Assembly (NCBI RefSeq): GCF_001886815.1
Contig: NZ_CP018099.1
Coordinates: forward strand, 3,594,501 to 3,658,500
DNA from: Caldithrix abyssi DSM 13497
Lineage (GTDB): Bacteria; Calditrichota; Calditrichia; Calditrichales; Calditrichaceae
Direction: 5' to 3'
DNA: 64,000 bases
The notes below the pieces were generated by a model. The model saw nothing but the letters and a program-made list of their open reading frames with translations. It searched no databases and was not told the DNA's origin. This document shows, in pieces, positions 37,500-46,980 of this stretch; position 1 is the stretch's first letter, and every line of letters starts with the position of its first letter. Made by a program: the position numbers and the translations under genes.

Positions 37500-40400
37500 C
37501 TATTTGAACTTTAACAGATTTTTAAAATATATTTGAGTTTTATAACCTCCGATGTTCTTTTTTATAAAATTATTGGGCAATTGAAAAACCGCCGCCGGCA
37601 GATCAAAGCTTTCTACGGCGCCATTTCTTTCGGCCGATTGCAATATCAAATATTGCCATAAAAGTTTTAATTCTTGTGAGTCGTTTTCTGAAAGAGCCTG
37701 TTTTAAAAACGCCACCGCTCCACCGGTTGCGGTTGATTGATAATAGTTCCTTATCAAAAGAAAATTAAGAAGACTGGTAATAGATTTTGAATGTACGTAA
37801 GAAGGATTAAGAGACCGTAACCAGAAGATGGTTTCGATACGATTTTTCAAATGTTCTGTGAACGGCCCGGTTTCACACTTATCAATCAAAATATTAAAAA
37901 GATACTCCTTAAGCGCGCTTTGAGGATAGACGGACAGAAATAAATCCGTTGTTTGCCTGGCCATTTCCCAGGCATCTTTTTGTAATAGATCATAAACCAA
38001 GGCGACAAAGGACGTATCGCTAAACCAATGCCGCTCTTTGAATAAATTGATACCGTATTGAAAATTATCATAGGCTCCACGAAAGTCATTAAGCTTTAAA
38101 AGAATCCGCCCCCGATATTCATAAGCCCATTCTCCGGTAAAGGAATTGGAGGTCAAAAGGTCCAAAAAATTGGCCAGTTCCTTTAGACGGTTATCCGCCA
38201 TCAGTCTTTCGGCTGCGTTCACCGCTGTTAATAACATGAGTGGCCCTTTCCCTTCCCGGGCGCTCCACATCCATAATTGATTTTGTATTAAAAGATAGAG
38301 ATAACCCTGCGTGTCAGCGGCCATGTTATCTATTTTATTGTCAATATATTTATTTTCCTGAATATCAAACCATAAGTTGTTTTTCCGAATGTAGTAGGTA
38401 CTATCGGCCTGTACGATTATGATATCTTCCTGAGGTTGGTATTCAATATCCAGAATACGCCTGCCCAAAAATCCCTTAGATTCGTCCTGCCGCAGCCATT
38501 TTCCTTCATGAAAAAGATACAAACCCGAGTTCGTGCCGATATAAAGGAATCCGCCAATATCCATTAACGCATCGGTAATTTTAATCACCGATATGGGCAA
38601 CGGCACGCTCTTTACCTGTTTATTTTTATTGTTGTAAATAAAAACTTTACTTTCGGTTACAAATAGCCATTCTTCTTCATTTTGACTGCAGATTTGTAAA
38701 AAGTTGAAGGAACGTAACTCAGCTGGTATTCGGAAAGAGCGCCACTGTTCGCTTTGCAGGCTATAATAATACACCTGATTTTTCGTATTAAAAAGCGGCG
38801 CATTTTTACTTAAAAAGAGATTTTTAATAGCCCCCTGCGGCCGGAGATTCATATTTAATTTTTGAATCGTTTCCGCTGTAAGCTCCACAATCTCATTTTT
38901 CGAGGTTAAAGCTAAATCTCCCAATACAGAAGAGACAACTTTTAAAACGGACGTTTTATTGTCGATAAGTTTAGGCTCGATATTTTGCGGATTACAAACA
39001 AATACCTGCCTTTTTTCATTGGTCAGGTAACATTGCTCGTGGCCGTTAAAGACCTTCCATGTTGTTGCATTATTTAAATCAATTTTATTAAAGTTGGTGA
39101 ACGTTGCTTTGTACTGTTTTTCCAGTAATTTTTTCATGTACGATTTGTAGTTATAATAACGAGCCTTAAGACGCACAATGGGATCGGTACTGTTTTCCAG
39201 TAGTTTCTTCTCTAAATTTTCAGCATTACCATAACCGTTCATTTCGAGCGTTTTATAAATAGCCCAATCCACGCCTTTGATGTTAGGAGAAAATTTTTGA
39301 TAAATCTCCTGATAGATGGCATTACTGATGGCCTCTTCACCATAAACGGCATACAGTTTGGCCAATTGCAGTTTGTTTTTAATAATTTTTTCAGGTGAGG
39401 TTTGCATTTTGATCATTTTCATCTGAAAGCCAACGCTGAGCTCGGGCGAAACAACCTGGGCGGCCAGAATTAGTTTTCGCAACAGGCGTTCTTTTTCGGT
39501 TTGCGAATTCAATCTGAGAATCCTGTTTTGAATTGTCTGCATGGGGATGATTTCTTTGCCGATATTGGCCGTTCTTTCCAGAAGGATATCTAACCATTCG
39601 ATTTGTACCGAATTATCAAGATATGCCCAATAACGATCTATATTTTTTACCAACGCTTCGGTCTGTTCAGTATCGTCTGCAATAAAAAATAGATATTGAT
39701 TTTTAATAAACTTTGGCAATGTTTTAAAAATATTCTTCGGGAAATTCATTTTAAATGCAAGGTGGTTTTGAGAGATAAAATACGTTTTATCGACTCCATT
39801 ATTAAAAATATTCAAACACGGCTCATTATTCAGAACCTCCGGCATCGGGATCTTTTTAATTTTAGTTCCGCTTAAAACGCCAAACTCCCGATCGTTAAAC
39901 AAAATTAATGTATTGGAATTATCCACTCCCAATCTCTTAAAGTTGTTTTGATTTTCTGTTAATTTTATCCACTTCTGGCCATCAAAATGATAAATGGCTT
40001 TGCTGGTTAATGCATAAACCAGACCGTTGTTATCCACAACGGCATCGCGCATTCTTTTGTTAAGCGGCTTAATGATCGTTATCTCTTCATTTAGAGGAAC
40101 CACGCCTTTTTCACCGACCAGCCATAATATGCCTGATCGCCCCGGGATCACTTTAATGAAGTCCTGTAAATATTTAAAAGATTTCAGGTTTAATGTTTTC
40201 CACAAACGGTTTTTATAAACAACAACGCTTTTATCATAAACAATAACGATATAATCATTAAAGTTTAGCAAATGATTAACACGACGGGGGGGCAATGTTT
40301 TGTCAAATGGTTTCACCTGATTCGCTATCAAAGACAACAAAAAAACACCTCTATCCGTACCTAACAGGATTTCCGAAGGAGTGAGTTCTGCCACACAGTT

Positions 40401-40661
40401 AACGTCGTTAAAGTCGACTTTCGATTGATCGATTTGAGTAATTTTATTTTCCAGACGCTCCAGATCAATCTGAATAAGAAAATTATCGTTGCCGAGTAAG
40501 ATGAGCTTATTTTGTTGTGGGAATTTATACGCGCTGTAGATATCAATAACATCCCCTTTGCCATCAAGAAAATCGACGGTGGTAAAATCTCCGGCAAAAA
40601 GGCCACGGAGGACGGCCGCCACCAGAACGACAAGCGTTGTAAATACGGTTTTCCTTTTCAT
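37500..40661 (-). CDS. Large secreted beta-propeller/TPR protein
   Basis: A 1053-residue protein with a signal peptide ('TVFTTLVVLVAAVLRGLFAG'). Residues about 25-330 and 550-800 contain regular beta-propeller-type strands ('ILLGTDRGVFLLSL', 'FLYIGTNSGLYLFHEGKW', 'ILWLVGEKGVVPLNEE') like two-component regulator propellers. Between and after them are helical TPR-like stretches (about 385-540 and 820-1030). No membrane helix or histidine kinase domain is seen. Start 40661 is preferred (the reading frame begins with a non-ATG codon further up). It begins 2 bp after the PorV-like gene. Role unknown; a periplasmic or surface sensor or scaffold is plausible. Confidence 0.75.
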   Translation of the reverse strand: MKRKTVFTTLVVLVAAVLRGLFAGDFTTVDFLDGKGDVIDIYSAYKFPQQNKLILLGNDNFLIQIDLERLENKITQIDQSKVDFNDVNCVAELTPSEILLGTDRGVFLLSLIANQVKPFDKTLPPRRVNHLLNFNDYIVIVYDKSVVVYKNRLWKTLNLKSFKYLQDFIKVIPGRSGILWLVGEKGVVPLNEEITIIKPLNKRMRDAVVDNNGLVYALTSKAIYHFDGQKWIKLTENQNNFKRLGVDNSNTLILFNDREFGVLSGTKIKKIPMPEVLNNEPCLNIFNNGVDKTYFISQNHLAFKMNFPKNIFKTLPKFIKNQYLFFIADDTEQTEALVKNIDRYWAYLDNSVQIEWLDILLERTANIGKEIIPMQTIQNRILRLNSQTEKERLLRKLILAAQVVSPELSVGFQMKMIKMQTSPEKIIKNKLQLAKLYAVYGEEAISNAIYQEIYQKFSPNIKGVDWAIYKTLEMNGYGNAENLEKKLLENSTDPIVRLKARYYNYKSYMKKLLEKQYKATFTNFNKIDLNNATTWKVFNGHEQCYLTNEKRQVFVCNPQNIEPKLIDNKTSVLKVVSSVLGDLALTSKNEIVELTAETIQKLNMNLRPQGAIKNLFLSKNAPLFNTKNQVYYYSLQSEQWRSFRIPAELRSFNFLQICSQNEEEWLFVTESKVFIYNNKNKQVKSVPLPISVIKITDALMDIGGFLYIGTNSGLYLFHEGKWLRQDESKGFLGRRILDIEYQPQEDIIIVQADSTYYIRKNNLWFDIQENKYIDNKIDNMAADTQGYLYLLIQNQLWMWSAREGKGPLMLLTAVNAAERLMADNRLKELANFLDLLTSNSFTGEWAYEYRGRILLKLNDFRGAYDNFQYGINLFKERHWFSDTSFVALVYDLLQKDAWEMARQTTDLFLSVYPQSALKEYLFNILIDKCETGPFTEHLKNRIETIFWLRSLNPSYVHSKSITSLLNFLLIRNYYQSTATGGAVAFLKQALSENDSQELKLLWQYLILQSAERNGAVESFDLPAAVFQLPNNFIKKNIGGYKTQIYFKNLLKFK

Positions 40662-40663
40662 AA

Positions 40664-41635
40664 TTAAAACCAAATTTTAGTGGATACAACTTGTTGATTA
40701 TCTAAGACATCTAAAATTCTGTAGCTATAATCCAGTTCGAAATGGAAACTGCTTCCAAAATTCATTAACAATCCGGCGCCCAGACTATAAAATTTTTCGG
40801 AAGTGCGGAGCAAGTCGAATGTTACCAGCTTGTCGCGCAGTTCCATATTAACATTACCCACGCCGGCCCGAAAGCTTATAAATTTTACGCCGGCCAGGTC
40901 TTTAATGGGAAAAATCTCCAAGCCGGCATTAAACTTTAAGGGTTCCTGCTCCATTTGTTTGAAGCCTAACAGAAAATGGGCAAAGCCCTTTCTTATCCAC
41001 TCCGGATGATAATCGAAAGCAATGCCCATTTGTTTCGGGCTGTAATCGTGGTAGCTATCATTCCATTTTATTTCGTAACTATTCTTAAAGTTGGCGCCGA
41101 CTCTCAAATCGTGCCAGGGCATATAAGTAACGCCTATTTCAAAACCAAATCCGCTGCCATTGTTAGATTGCGATTGTGCGGCAAATTGACTACCGACGTA
41201 TTTTACGCTCAATCCCAGAGTAAAAGGAAAAAACTTATAGGCATAGCCAATAAAAACAGAGTAAAAATAATTATCGAAATTCCCCAGGTAATTGCCGTTT
41301 TCATCGTATTCCTGAATATCCGGCACATTAACTCCAATAGTGCCCATTCCAAATGCATGCCGGCCATAAATCGGGACGGTGGCGGCAAAGCTAAAATATT
41401 GCATCAGATCCCATTGGATGATATTCGAAAACTGGACACATTTATTTTCATGGAATACCATCAAAGCAGGGTTTACAAATAAATCGCTACCGCCGTTTAA
41501 GTACGCTTCATTCGTTCCTCCCAATGCCATGCTGGTGGCGTCTGGATTGATTTGTAAAAAGGCGGTCGGCAAATCCCCTGCATATAGCAAAACGCTTAAG
41601 AAGAATAGCCAAAGCCAGGTTTTAATGGTCTTCAT
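40664..41635 (-). CDS. PorV/PorQ-like outer-membrane beta-barrel protein
   Basis: A 323-residue protein with a signal peptide (about 1-19) and the N-terminal motif 'FLQINPDATSMALGGTNEAYLNGGSDLFVNPAL', typical of the PorV/PorQ family (residues about 26-58), followed by alternating beta strands and a final strand 'FELDYSYRILDVLDNQQVVSTKIWF' ending in Phe as expected for a barrel. PorV shuttles cargo in type IX secretion; related barrels of unknown role are widespread in FCB bacteria. It directly follows a gene for a large protein with a sorting-like C-terminus, supporting a cargo-handling role. Confidence 0.82.
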   Translation of the reverse strand: MKTIKTWLWLFFLSVLLYAGDLPTAFLQINPDATSMALGGTNEAYLNGGSDLFVNPALMVFHENKCVQFSNIIQWDLMQYFSFAATVPIYGRHAFGMGTIGVNVPDIQEYDENGNYLGNFDNYFYSVFIGYAYKFFPFTLGLSVKYVGSQFAAQSQSNNGSGFGFEIGVTYMPWHDLRVGANFKNSYEIKWNDSYHDYSPKQMGIAFDYHPEWIRKGFAHFLLGFKQMEQEPLKFNAGLEIFPIKDLAGVKFISFRAGVGNVNMELRDKLVTFDLLRTSEKFYSLGAGLLMNFGSSFHFELDYSYRILDVLDNQQVVSTKIWF

Positions 41636-41648
41636 CGTTTTATCTCCA

Positions 41649-44600
41649 TCATTTATTGTTTACAACAATTTTTAAAATGGGGCTTTTAAAGTTGTCAGAA
41701 ACAATGCGCGCAAAATAAACGCCATTGGCCACGATTTCTCCTCTTAGGTTGGTGCCATCCCACGGGACTGTTTTTCTGAAGCTTGCCAACCCTGGTAGCC
41801 TGGAGGAAAACTCTTCATAGTAAACCAGATTGAATCCCATATCAAAGATGTAAAGTTTAAAGGTATTTAATTGTCCGGAGGCAAAAGCGATGTTGGTTTT
41901 TTGCCCCTGTTTGGGATTGAATGGGTTGGGGAAATTGTAAATATCTTTAATGCCCTCCACCGTATCGCCAACAACCGTATAGTGTAAGCGACGCAATGTT
42001 TTGTTATTGGCCGAATCTACCAGAGTCACGGTTACCGTTAAAGCGCCGGGCTCCAACTTTATATTGTAAGCTTTACAATTAAATTCATAAACCTCACCCG
42101 GCTTATAAGGGAACAGATCCATCTGTAACGAGTCAATTGGTATCGCATCATTTATTATCGCTCGCGAAAACATCAGGTAAGCGTCCTTTATAGGGCTGTT
42201 TTCTTTTTCGTTATCAATTGTAAAAACGAAATCGGGTTGAATATCAATATATTGGTTATTGTCTCCGGCCACGGGCGTTATGCGCATAATTTCCGGAGGC
42301 GTTACATCGCTAAAAATCGCCGCACTAACAGGTAAAGAGCCGATATTTAAACTGGCCGCTTGCTCCCATATCTCTTGAACATAAAAACTTACAACGTACT
42401 TTCCTTCCTCCAGGTCAGTCGGGGCCCATTTAAAATCAACATAAACCACTCGATTTGAATCGCTCCCACTGGCATTTAATTTTAATTGTCCGTTTTCAAA
42501 AAGTTTAGTTTTCCCAGCGTCCTGGGAAATTTTAAAAATTTCATTGATTTGCAGAATACTTTGTCCATTATTATTTAGCGTCACCACACGAAATAGTATT
42601 TGATCCGGCACTTTCGAATTCAAGAAAACGCTGGCTCTTAGCTCGTCATTGACTCCATCCTGGTTGGGGCTTATATATTTATTGATCCAACTAACCTCTG
42701 ATATCATACTTTCTATAAAAACAAAAACGTCATGTGTTAAATCGCCCGAATTTTTGTTCCCCGCCAGGTCGGCAATGGTTTCGGCCGGCAGATAAATCTG
42801 AATATCTTTTTGCTGTTTTAGCCAGTTAAATAATTGATTAATCTGGATTGAATCTTTGATGATAAATTTTTGAATGGTGCTCAAGTTTTGCGCTTCGGAG
42901 GCTTCTATCTGAAAATAGTCGTTCTCTGTTTTTAATTGGATATGGGCATTCGGTTCAAAATTTACAATTTCATTAAAATACAAAAAGAGAATAAAGTAGG
43001 GTTTATTGGTTTGTGGATCGGTATTAATTTGTAATTGCGCGCCCTGGCCGACAAAGTGGGGAACCTGACGATCGGCCAGAACTCTTACATCAACCGTGTC
43101 GCTTACATTCCCCAGCCAATCTATCTGCCAGAAACTAAATTTGTAAAAGCCATCTTCAGGAAGGAATACATTGAATTTGCTCCAGGTAGAGTCATTTGTA
43201 AAATCACTTAATAATTCGCCGTTGAAATACAATTTGGCTTTATATTCTTTAGTCCCTTCAAACGAAATCGACTTTTCTTTAACAATTGAATTGATCTCAT
43301 TGGTCAGCGTTGGAGGAACCGGCCTGACGACGTCGATTTTTAACTGCCCGATTTTGAAATCTTCTTGAGTTTTATTGCCAATCGTGTCCCGAACGTTTTT
43401 AATAGAAAGCTCCGCAATATTTTGAAAATCCTGCCAGCTTTTTTGCTCTTGTTCCAGAACTTCTTGATTGATCACAAAACGGATTTCTTGTTGATTGCTG
43501 AGAAATTTAGCCGGTATGGATAATTCATTATTTTGATTCGATAAAGATATGTTGGCCTCCGTATTACTCGTATCTAACGGCTCATTAAAACGAATTAAAC
43601 CGACCAGGCTGTAGTTATTCTGCGAAATAAAGGCAATATTTATGGTATCGGTTGATAAAATAGTTTGAGTGACTTGTGGGGCAAGAAAATCAATAAAAAT
43701 TCTGGGTAAAACAGAATCCGGGGCATTGTTGGTATTTCCGGCCTGATCGCTAAATGTTTGCATTTCGATTTCAACATTGCCATTCCAGGAGGAATCTGTT
43801 TCAACGTCTTCTAATTTCAGATCAAAGGTAAAGGATGAAGAGCTGTTGTTATAAGTTAATTTAGGGGTAATCTCCAGGTCTCCTTTTTTAATTTTTATTA
43901 AATCTGGAACTTTTTTAACTGTTTCGCTAAAAGAAACCGTAAAGGTTACAGTTGTATCTTTTTGGGAAATACGTCCGTAATGAGGCGTAATTTCAACCAC
44001 CTGTGGTTTGATGAAGTCGGCCGTTATAATATTGTCGAGCGGTAAATTGACGATATTATTGTGAAGGTCTGCAATCTTTTCAATGAATAATCCGACTTTT
44101 CCCGTCCACTGTGCAAGTGAATCGTTGTTAATCATGTCTAAATTCACCTGAATAAATAATTGAGAATTGTCGTTTTGGAGCGTTATTTTTTCCGGCGGGA
44201 TAATGAGCGCCCTTCCTTTTTCAGAAATTAATTTGATCTTTGTATCATCCCTTAATTTAACTTTTTCGCTGAATTGAACCGTAATCTCGAATTGCGGAAA
44301 GGCAAAAGACCAGAAATCCGAGCTAACTTCATGACCGTCTATTTTAGGCCCGGTTTTATCTACAATAATGTTCAATGTATCCTCAGCTCCTATTGAACCT
44401 TCTAACAAGATAAGTTGAAAAACATAATTGTAACTGCCTTCGGCTAAACTCCCCACGTTATCGATAGTTACCGAAAAAGTTTGATTGATTGTATCGATAT
44501 TGGTGACTTCAATTATAGCGGACGGATTATCCTGCCTGAAATATTGTATTTTACTTAAAGTGTCGGTGATAGCCAGTGTATAACTACCGGTCACCGTAAA

Positions 44601-44714
44601 GGGATCTGTGGGATTATCAACAGAAGTAGAATCCAGAGTTATTTGCGTATTTTGCGCCAAGCTTATTGTAATCGATATTAGCAATAAAAACAGGATATTG
44701 TTTAACCTTTTCAT
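41649..44714 (-). CDS. Giant secreted Ig-like protein with FlgD/type IX-like C-terminal domain
   Basis: A 1021-residue protein with a signal peptide ('NILFLLLISITISLAQ'). Several bacterial Ig-like domains are seen, with repeated 'FTVSFSETVKKVPDLIKIKKG'-type strands ('ITVQFSEKVKLRDDTKIKLI') and 'VDKTGPKIDG', 'DFLAPQVTQTI' as repeat starts, the pattern of 'Ig-like/invasin' surface proteins. The last ~90 residues begin 'IYNFPNPFNPKQGQKTNIAF' and contain 'VPWDGTNLRGEIVANGVYFARI', the FlgD-like/type IX sorting domain family. Likely surface-exposed or anchored. It is 13 bp upstream of the PorV-like gene. Confidence 0.85.
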   Translation of the reverse strand: MKRLNNILFLLLISITISLAQNTQITLDSTSVDNPTDPFTVTGSYTLAITDTLSKIQYFRQDNPSAIIEVTNIDTINQTFSVTIDNVGSLAEGSYNYVFQLILLEGSIGAEDTLNIIVDKTGPKIDGHEVSSDFWSFAFPQFEITVQFSEKVKLRDDTKIKLISEKGRALIIPPEKITLQNDNSQLFIQVNLDMINNDSLAQWTGKVGLFIEKIADLHNNIVNLPLDNIITADFIKPQVVEITPHYGRISQKDTTVTFTVSFSETVKKVPDLIKIKKGDLEITPKLTYNNSSSSFTFDLKLEDVETDSSWNGNVEIEMQTFSDQAGNTNNAPDSVLPRIFIDFLAPQVTQTILSTDTINIAFISQNNYSLVGLIRFNEPLDTSNTEANISLSNQNNELSIPAKFLSNQQEIRFVINQEVLEQEQKSWQDFQNIAELSIKNVRDTIGNKTQEDFKIGQLKIDVVRPVPPTLTNEINSIVKEKSISFEGTKEYKAKLYFNGELLSDFTNDSTWSKFNVFLPEDGFYKFSFWQIDWLGNVSDTVDVRVLADRQVPHFVGQGAQLQINTDPQTNKPYFILFLYFNEIVNFEPNAHIQLKTENDYFQIEASEAQNLSTIQKFIIKDSIQINQLFNWLKQQKDIQIYLPAETIADLAGNKNSGDLTHDVFVFIESMISEVSWINKYISPNQDGVNDELRASVFLNSKVPDQILFRVVTLNNNGQSILQINEIFKISQDAGKTKLFENGQLKLNASGSDSNRVVYVDFKWAPTDLEEGKYVVSFYVQEIWEQAASLNIGSLPVSAAIFSDVTPPEIMRITPVAGDNNQYIDIQPDFVFTIDNEKENSPIKDAYLMFSRAIINDAIPIDSLQMDLFPYKPGEVYEFNCKAYNIKLEPGALTVTVTLVDSANNKTLRRLHYTVVGDTVEGIKDIYNFPNPFNPKQGQKTNIAFASGQLNTFKLYIFDMGFNLVYYEEFSSRLPGLASFRKTVPWDGTNLRGEIVANGVYFARIVSDNFKSPILKIVVNNK

Positions 44715-44736
44715 GGCTTACCTCACCTTAAAACGT

Positions 44737-45996
44737 TTATAGCTCTATGGTTAAATCCATTACATAAATTTTAGTCCAGATCAATTCGTCTTTATTTTCA
44801 ACGCTCCCGCGGCTGGTGAATGCCACGCGATAGGTGCCATTTCCAATCGGCACAACGGAGATATCTAAGTTGCTGGCCGTTCCCGTGGGCAATTGTATGG
44901 CTTTTTGGGTCGGGATATGGTAATACATCAGAGGGTCTTTTAGCTGAATGTCATTAGCTACATACAACAGGCCGCTATTGCCCACCCATTGCGGGCCTTT
45001 GTTGCGGCTGTCGTTTAAATTTACATTGGAAACCAATTCTGTATTTCGGCCTGTTCTCAGGTCATAGATCCAAATACTGTATTTTTGCGTGTGCCCCTTA
45101 TCTGAAAAATAGGCGATTTTGGTTCCATCGGGCGACCATTCCGGCGAGGTTTCAATAGCCGAAGAGGCGGCAACGGTTGATATATTATCTCTGCTAAAAA
45201 AGCGCCCTTTCCGGCCTTTACGATCGGCTAAAAGTATATCGCTGTTTTCTTTGTAGTCTCGCATGAAAACCAGATAGTTGTCATCGGGCGAAAACTTAGG
45301 CACCAATTCCGTATAAATTTCTTTTGTTGTAAAATCATCATATTTTTCTTCGTCTGATTTTTTAATTTGAAAAATCGATTTATACCTGCCGTTTACTTGG
45401 TGATCAAAAAAGACCAGACGGCGATCGACCGTAAACGCCACATAAAAGATAGGACGCCCCCTTATATAATCAACCGTCCGTGCAAAACTGGGATAAAAAA
45501 TCTGAATAAAACCCGCATCTTCAATTTTGGGATACTTCATAAATGATTTGTTCTCAGGAATATCCTTTCCCTGAAACCAGGATAAATCAGGATTATTTAA
45601 CTTAATTACGCCTGTGTACAAATTTTCTTTGCCCATATTGACTACATGAACAAAATCGAAATAGAGTTCATTATATTTTTTTTCGTACTTCCAACACAAT
45701 TCTCCGGTCCTTTCCTGAGCGTCAACGCTGCCAAATTGTAAAAAATCGCCAGAAGAACTTATTGGCTTACCTAATTTAATAGTCTGATCTTTTTGCAGAT
45801 CGTAAATGTATTGATAGTAGTTTTTGTTGTTTAAGATGACATAACTCAAAAAACGACCATCCGGCGAGAGCAGAACATTGCGGTAGTTATATTTACCGGT
45901 TAACTCTAATTTCCTAAAATTTTTAATAGACACCTTCTGGGCCTGCACAAAGCTAACAAACACAAAAGCTATTAAAATGAATAGCATCTTTTTCAT
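44737..45996 (-). CDS. TolB-like PD40 beta-propeller protein, secreted
   Basis: A 419-residue protein with a signal peptide ('MLFILIAFVFVSFVQAQ') and repeated PD40/TolB-type blades: 'VLLSPDGRFLSYVIL', 'PKFSPDDNYLVFMRDYKENSDILLADRKG', 'SPEWSPDGTKIAYFSDKG', each with the 'SPDG..IAY' motif. It would form a periplasmic propeller for protein binding. The long 5' extension of the frame lacks a ribosome-binding site; ATG 45996 has AAGGAG. It is 11 bp after the preceding gene. Confidence 0.87.
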   Translation of the reverse strand: MKKMLFILIAFVFVSFVQAQKVSIKNFRKLELTGKYNYRNVLLSPDGRFLSYVILNNKNYYQYIYDLQKDQTIKLGKPISSSGDFLQFGSVDAQERTGELCWKYEKKYNELYFDFVHVVNMGKENLYTGVIKLNNPDLSWFQGKDIPENKSFMKYPKIEDAGFIQIFYPSFARTVDYIRGRPIFYVAFTVDRRLVFFDHQVNGRYKSIFQIKKSDEEKYDDFTTKEIYTELVPKFSPDDNYLVFMRDYKENSDILLADRKGRKGRFFSRDNISTVAASSAIETSPEWSPDGTKIAYFSDKGHTQKYSIWIYDLRTGRNTELVSNVNLNDSRNKGPQWVGNSGLLYVANDIQLKDPLMYYHIPTQKAIQLPTGTASNLDISVVPIGNGTYRVAFTSRGSVENKDELIWTKIYVMDLTIEL

Positions 45997-46007
45997 TTTT
46001 ACTCTCC

Positions 46008-46967
46008 TTACCTTGAAGTGGAAACCAGCCAGTAAAAAATACCAGCCATCCCTCCCCAAATCACGTACCTTTGCCAGATGGGAGCTGGTGTTTCCAGTTT
46101 TAAATCATCAACCCATTCAACCGGCATTAAAAATGCCTGTTTGTCGCCATAGATGCGGCGAAAGCTAAGGCGCCGATCTGAAGGCGTAACGACGCGATAC
46201 TTTTTAGGGAAAAACAGCAGAACATAATCGGCGGGGAGCATATATTCAAACGCGGTGAACTTACCGGCTTCAATTTCTATAGATTCCTGATATTGGGTAT
46301 TAAATTCAAAAAATGTTGAATCGGTATCCCCGATAACGTAATAGATCAAGCCGCCATGAAATTCGCCTGTTTTGGGTACACCCTGTAGAGTGTAATAGAA
46401 CCTTTGCTTTTGCTGATCGTATTCGCCAAAGTAAATTTCACCAACATTTTTGAAATAGCTATTGATTTCTTCCAATCGCTTTTTTTGGATGGGCGAAAGA
46501 ATGGACGTGGTATCGATCTTTAAATTAACTTTGGCCTTGAAATAACCAATAAGCGGTGAGTTGTTTATGTAGATTTTTAAATCCCCGAACAATTCATCAT
46601 AAATTTGTAAGACATTATCTCGCATCTGGCGCGCAAGCTCATTTTCCGGGCTGGCATTGCGTAAAAAATCAATGTTTTCGAGCACCAGATGAAAATTATA
46701 CCTGGGGTCTTCATCGGTAATTACATTTTTGATTTTCGCTCTTTGTACGCTATCTTCTCTGGTAAGATAAATGTAAACCTGCCAGCTTCTGGCAAGCACA
46801 TTAAATGGATCATGCTCCAGATAACGCCAGGTTTCAGTCAAGGCCGCGCTGTAATTTTTGGAATTGAGTAAAGTTCTTATTCTGTTGTTAAACGCCTCTT
46901 CACCGTTTTGTGCAAACAAAGCAGTGAATAATACCAAAATCAACCCATAACGTTTCATTGCCTGCAT
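46008..46967 (-). CDS. Exported protein with C-terminal membrane segment, function unknown
   Basis: A 319-residue protein with a signal peptide ('YGLILVLFTALFAQ'), a TPR-like helical pair (about 22-65, 'LLNSKNYSAALTETWRYLEH'), a middle beta-rich region and a final hydrophobic helix 'YVIWGGMAGIFYWLVSTSR'. No domain is recognised beyond this. The start ATG at 46967 has GAGGAAG at normal spacing. It follows the TPR gene by 13 bp; both proteins end with a hydrophobic stretch and Ser-Arg. Confidence 0.7.
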   Translation of the reverse strand: MQAMKRYGLILVLFTALFAQNGEEAFNNRIRTLLNSKNYSAALTETWRYLEHDPFNVLARSWQVYIYLTREDSVQRAKIKNVITDEDPRYNFHLVLENIDFLRNASPENELARQMRDNVLQIYDELFGDLKIYINNSPLIGYFKAKVNLKIDTTSILSPIQKKRLEEINSYFKNVGEIYFGEYDQQKQRFYYTLQGVPKTGEFHGGLIYYVIGDTDSTFFEFNTQYQESIEIEAGKFTAFEYMLPADYVLLFFPKKYRVVTPSDRRLSFRRIYGDKQAFLMPVEWVDDLKLETPAPIWQRYVIWGGMAGIFYWLVSTSR

Positions 46968-46980
46968 AATCTTCCTCTTT

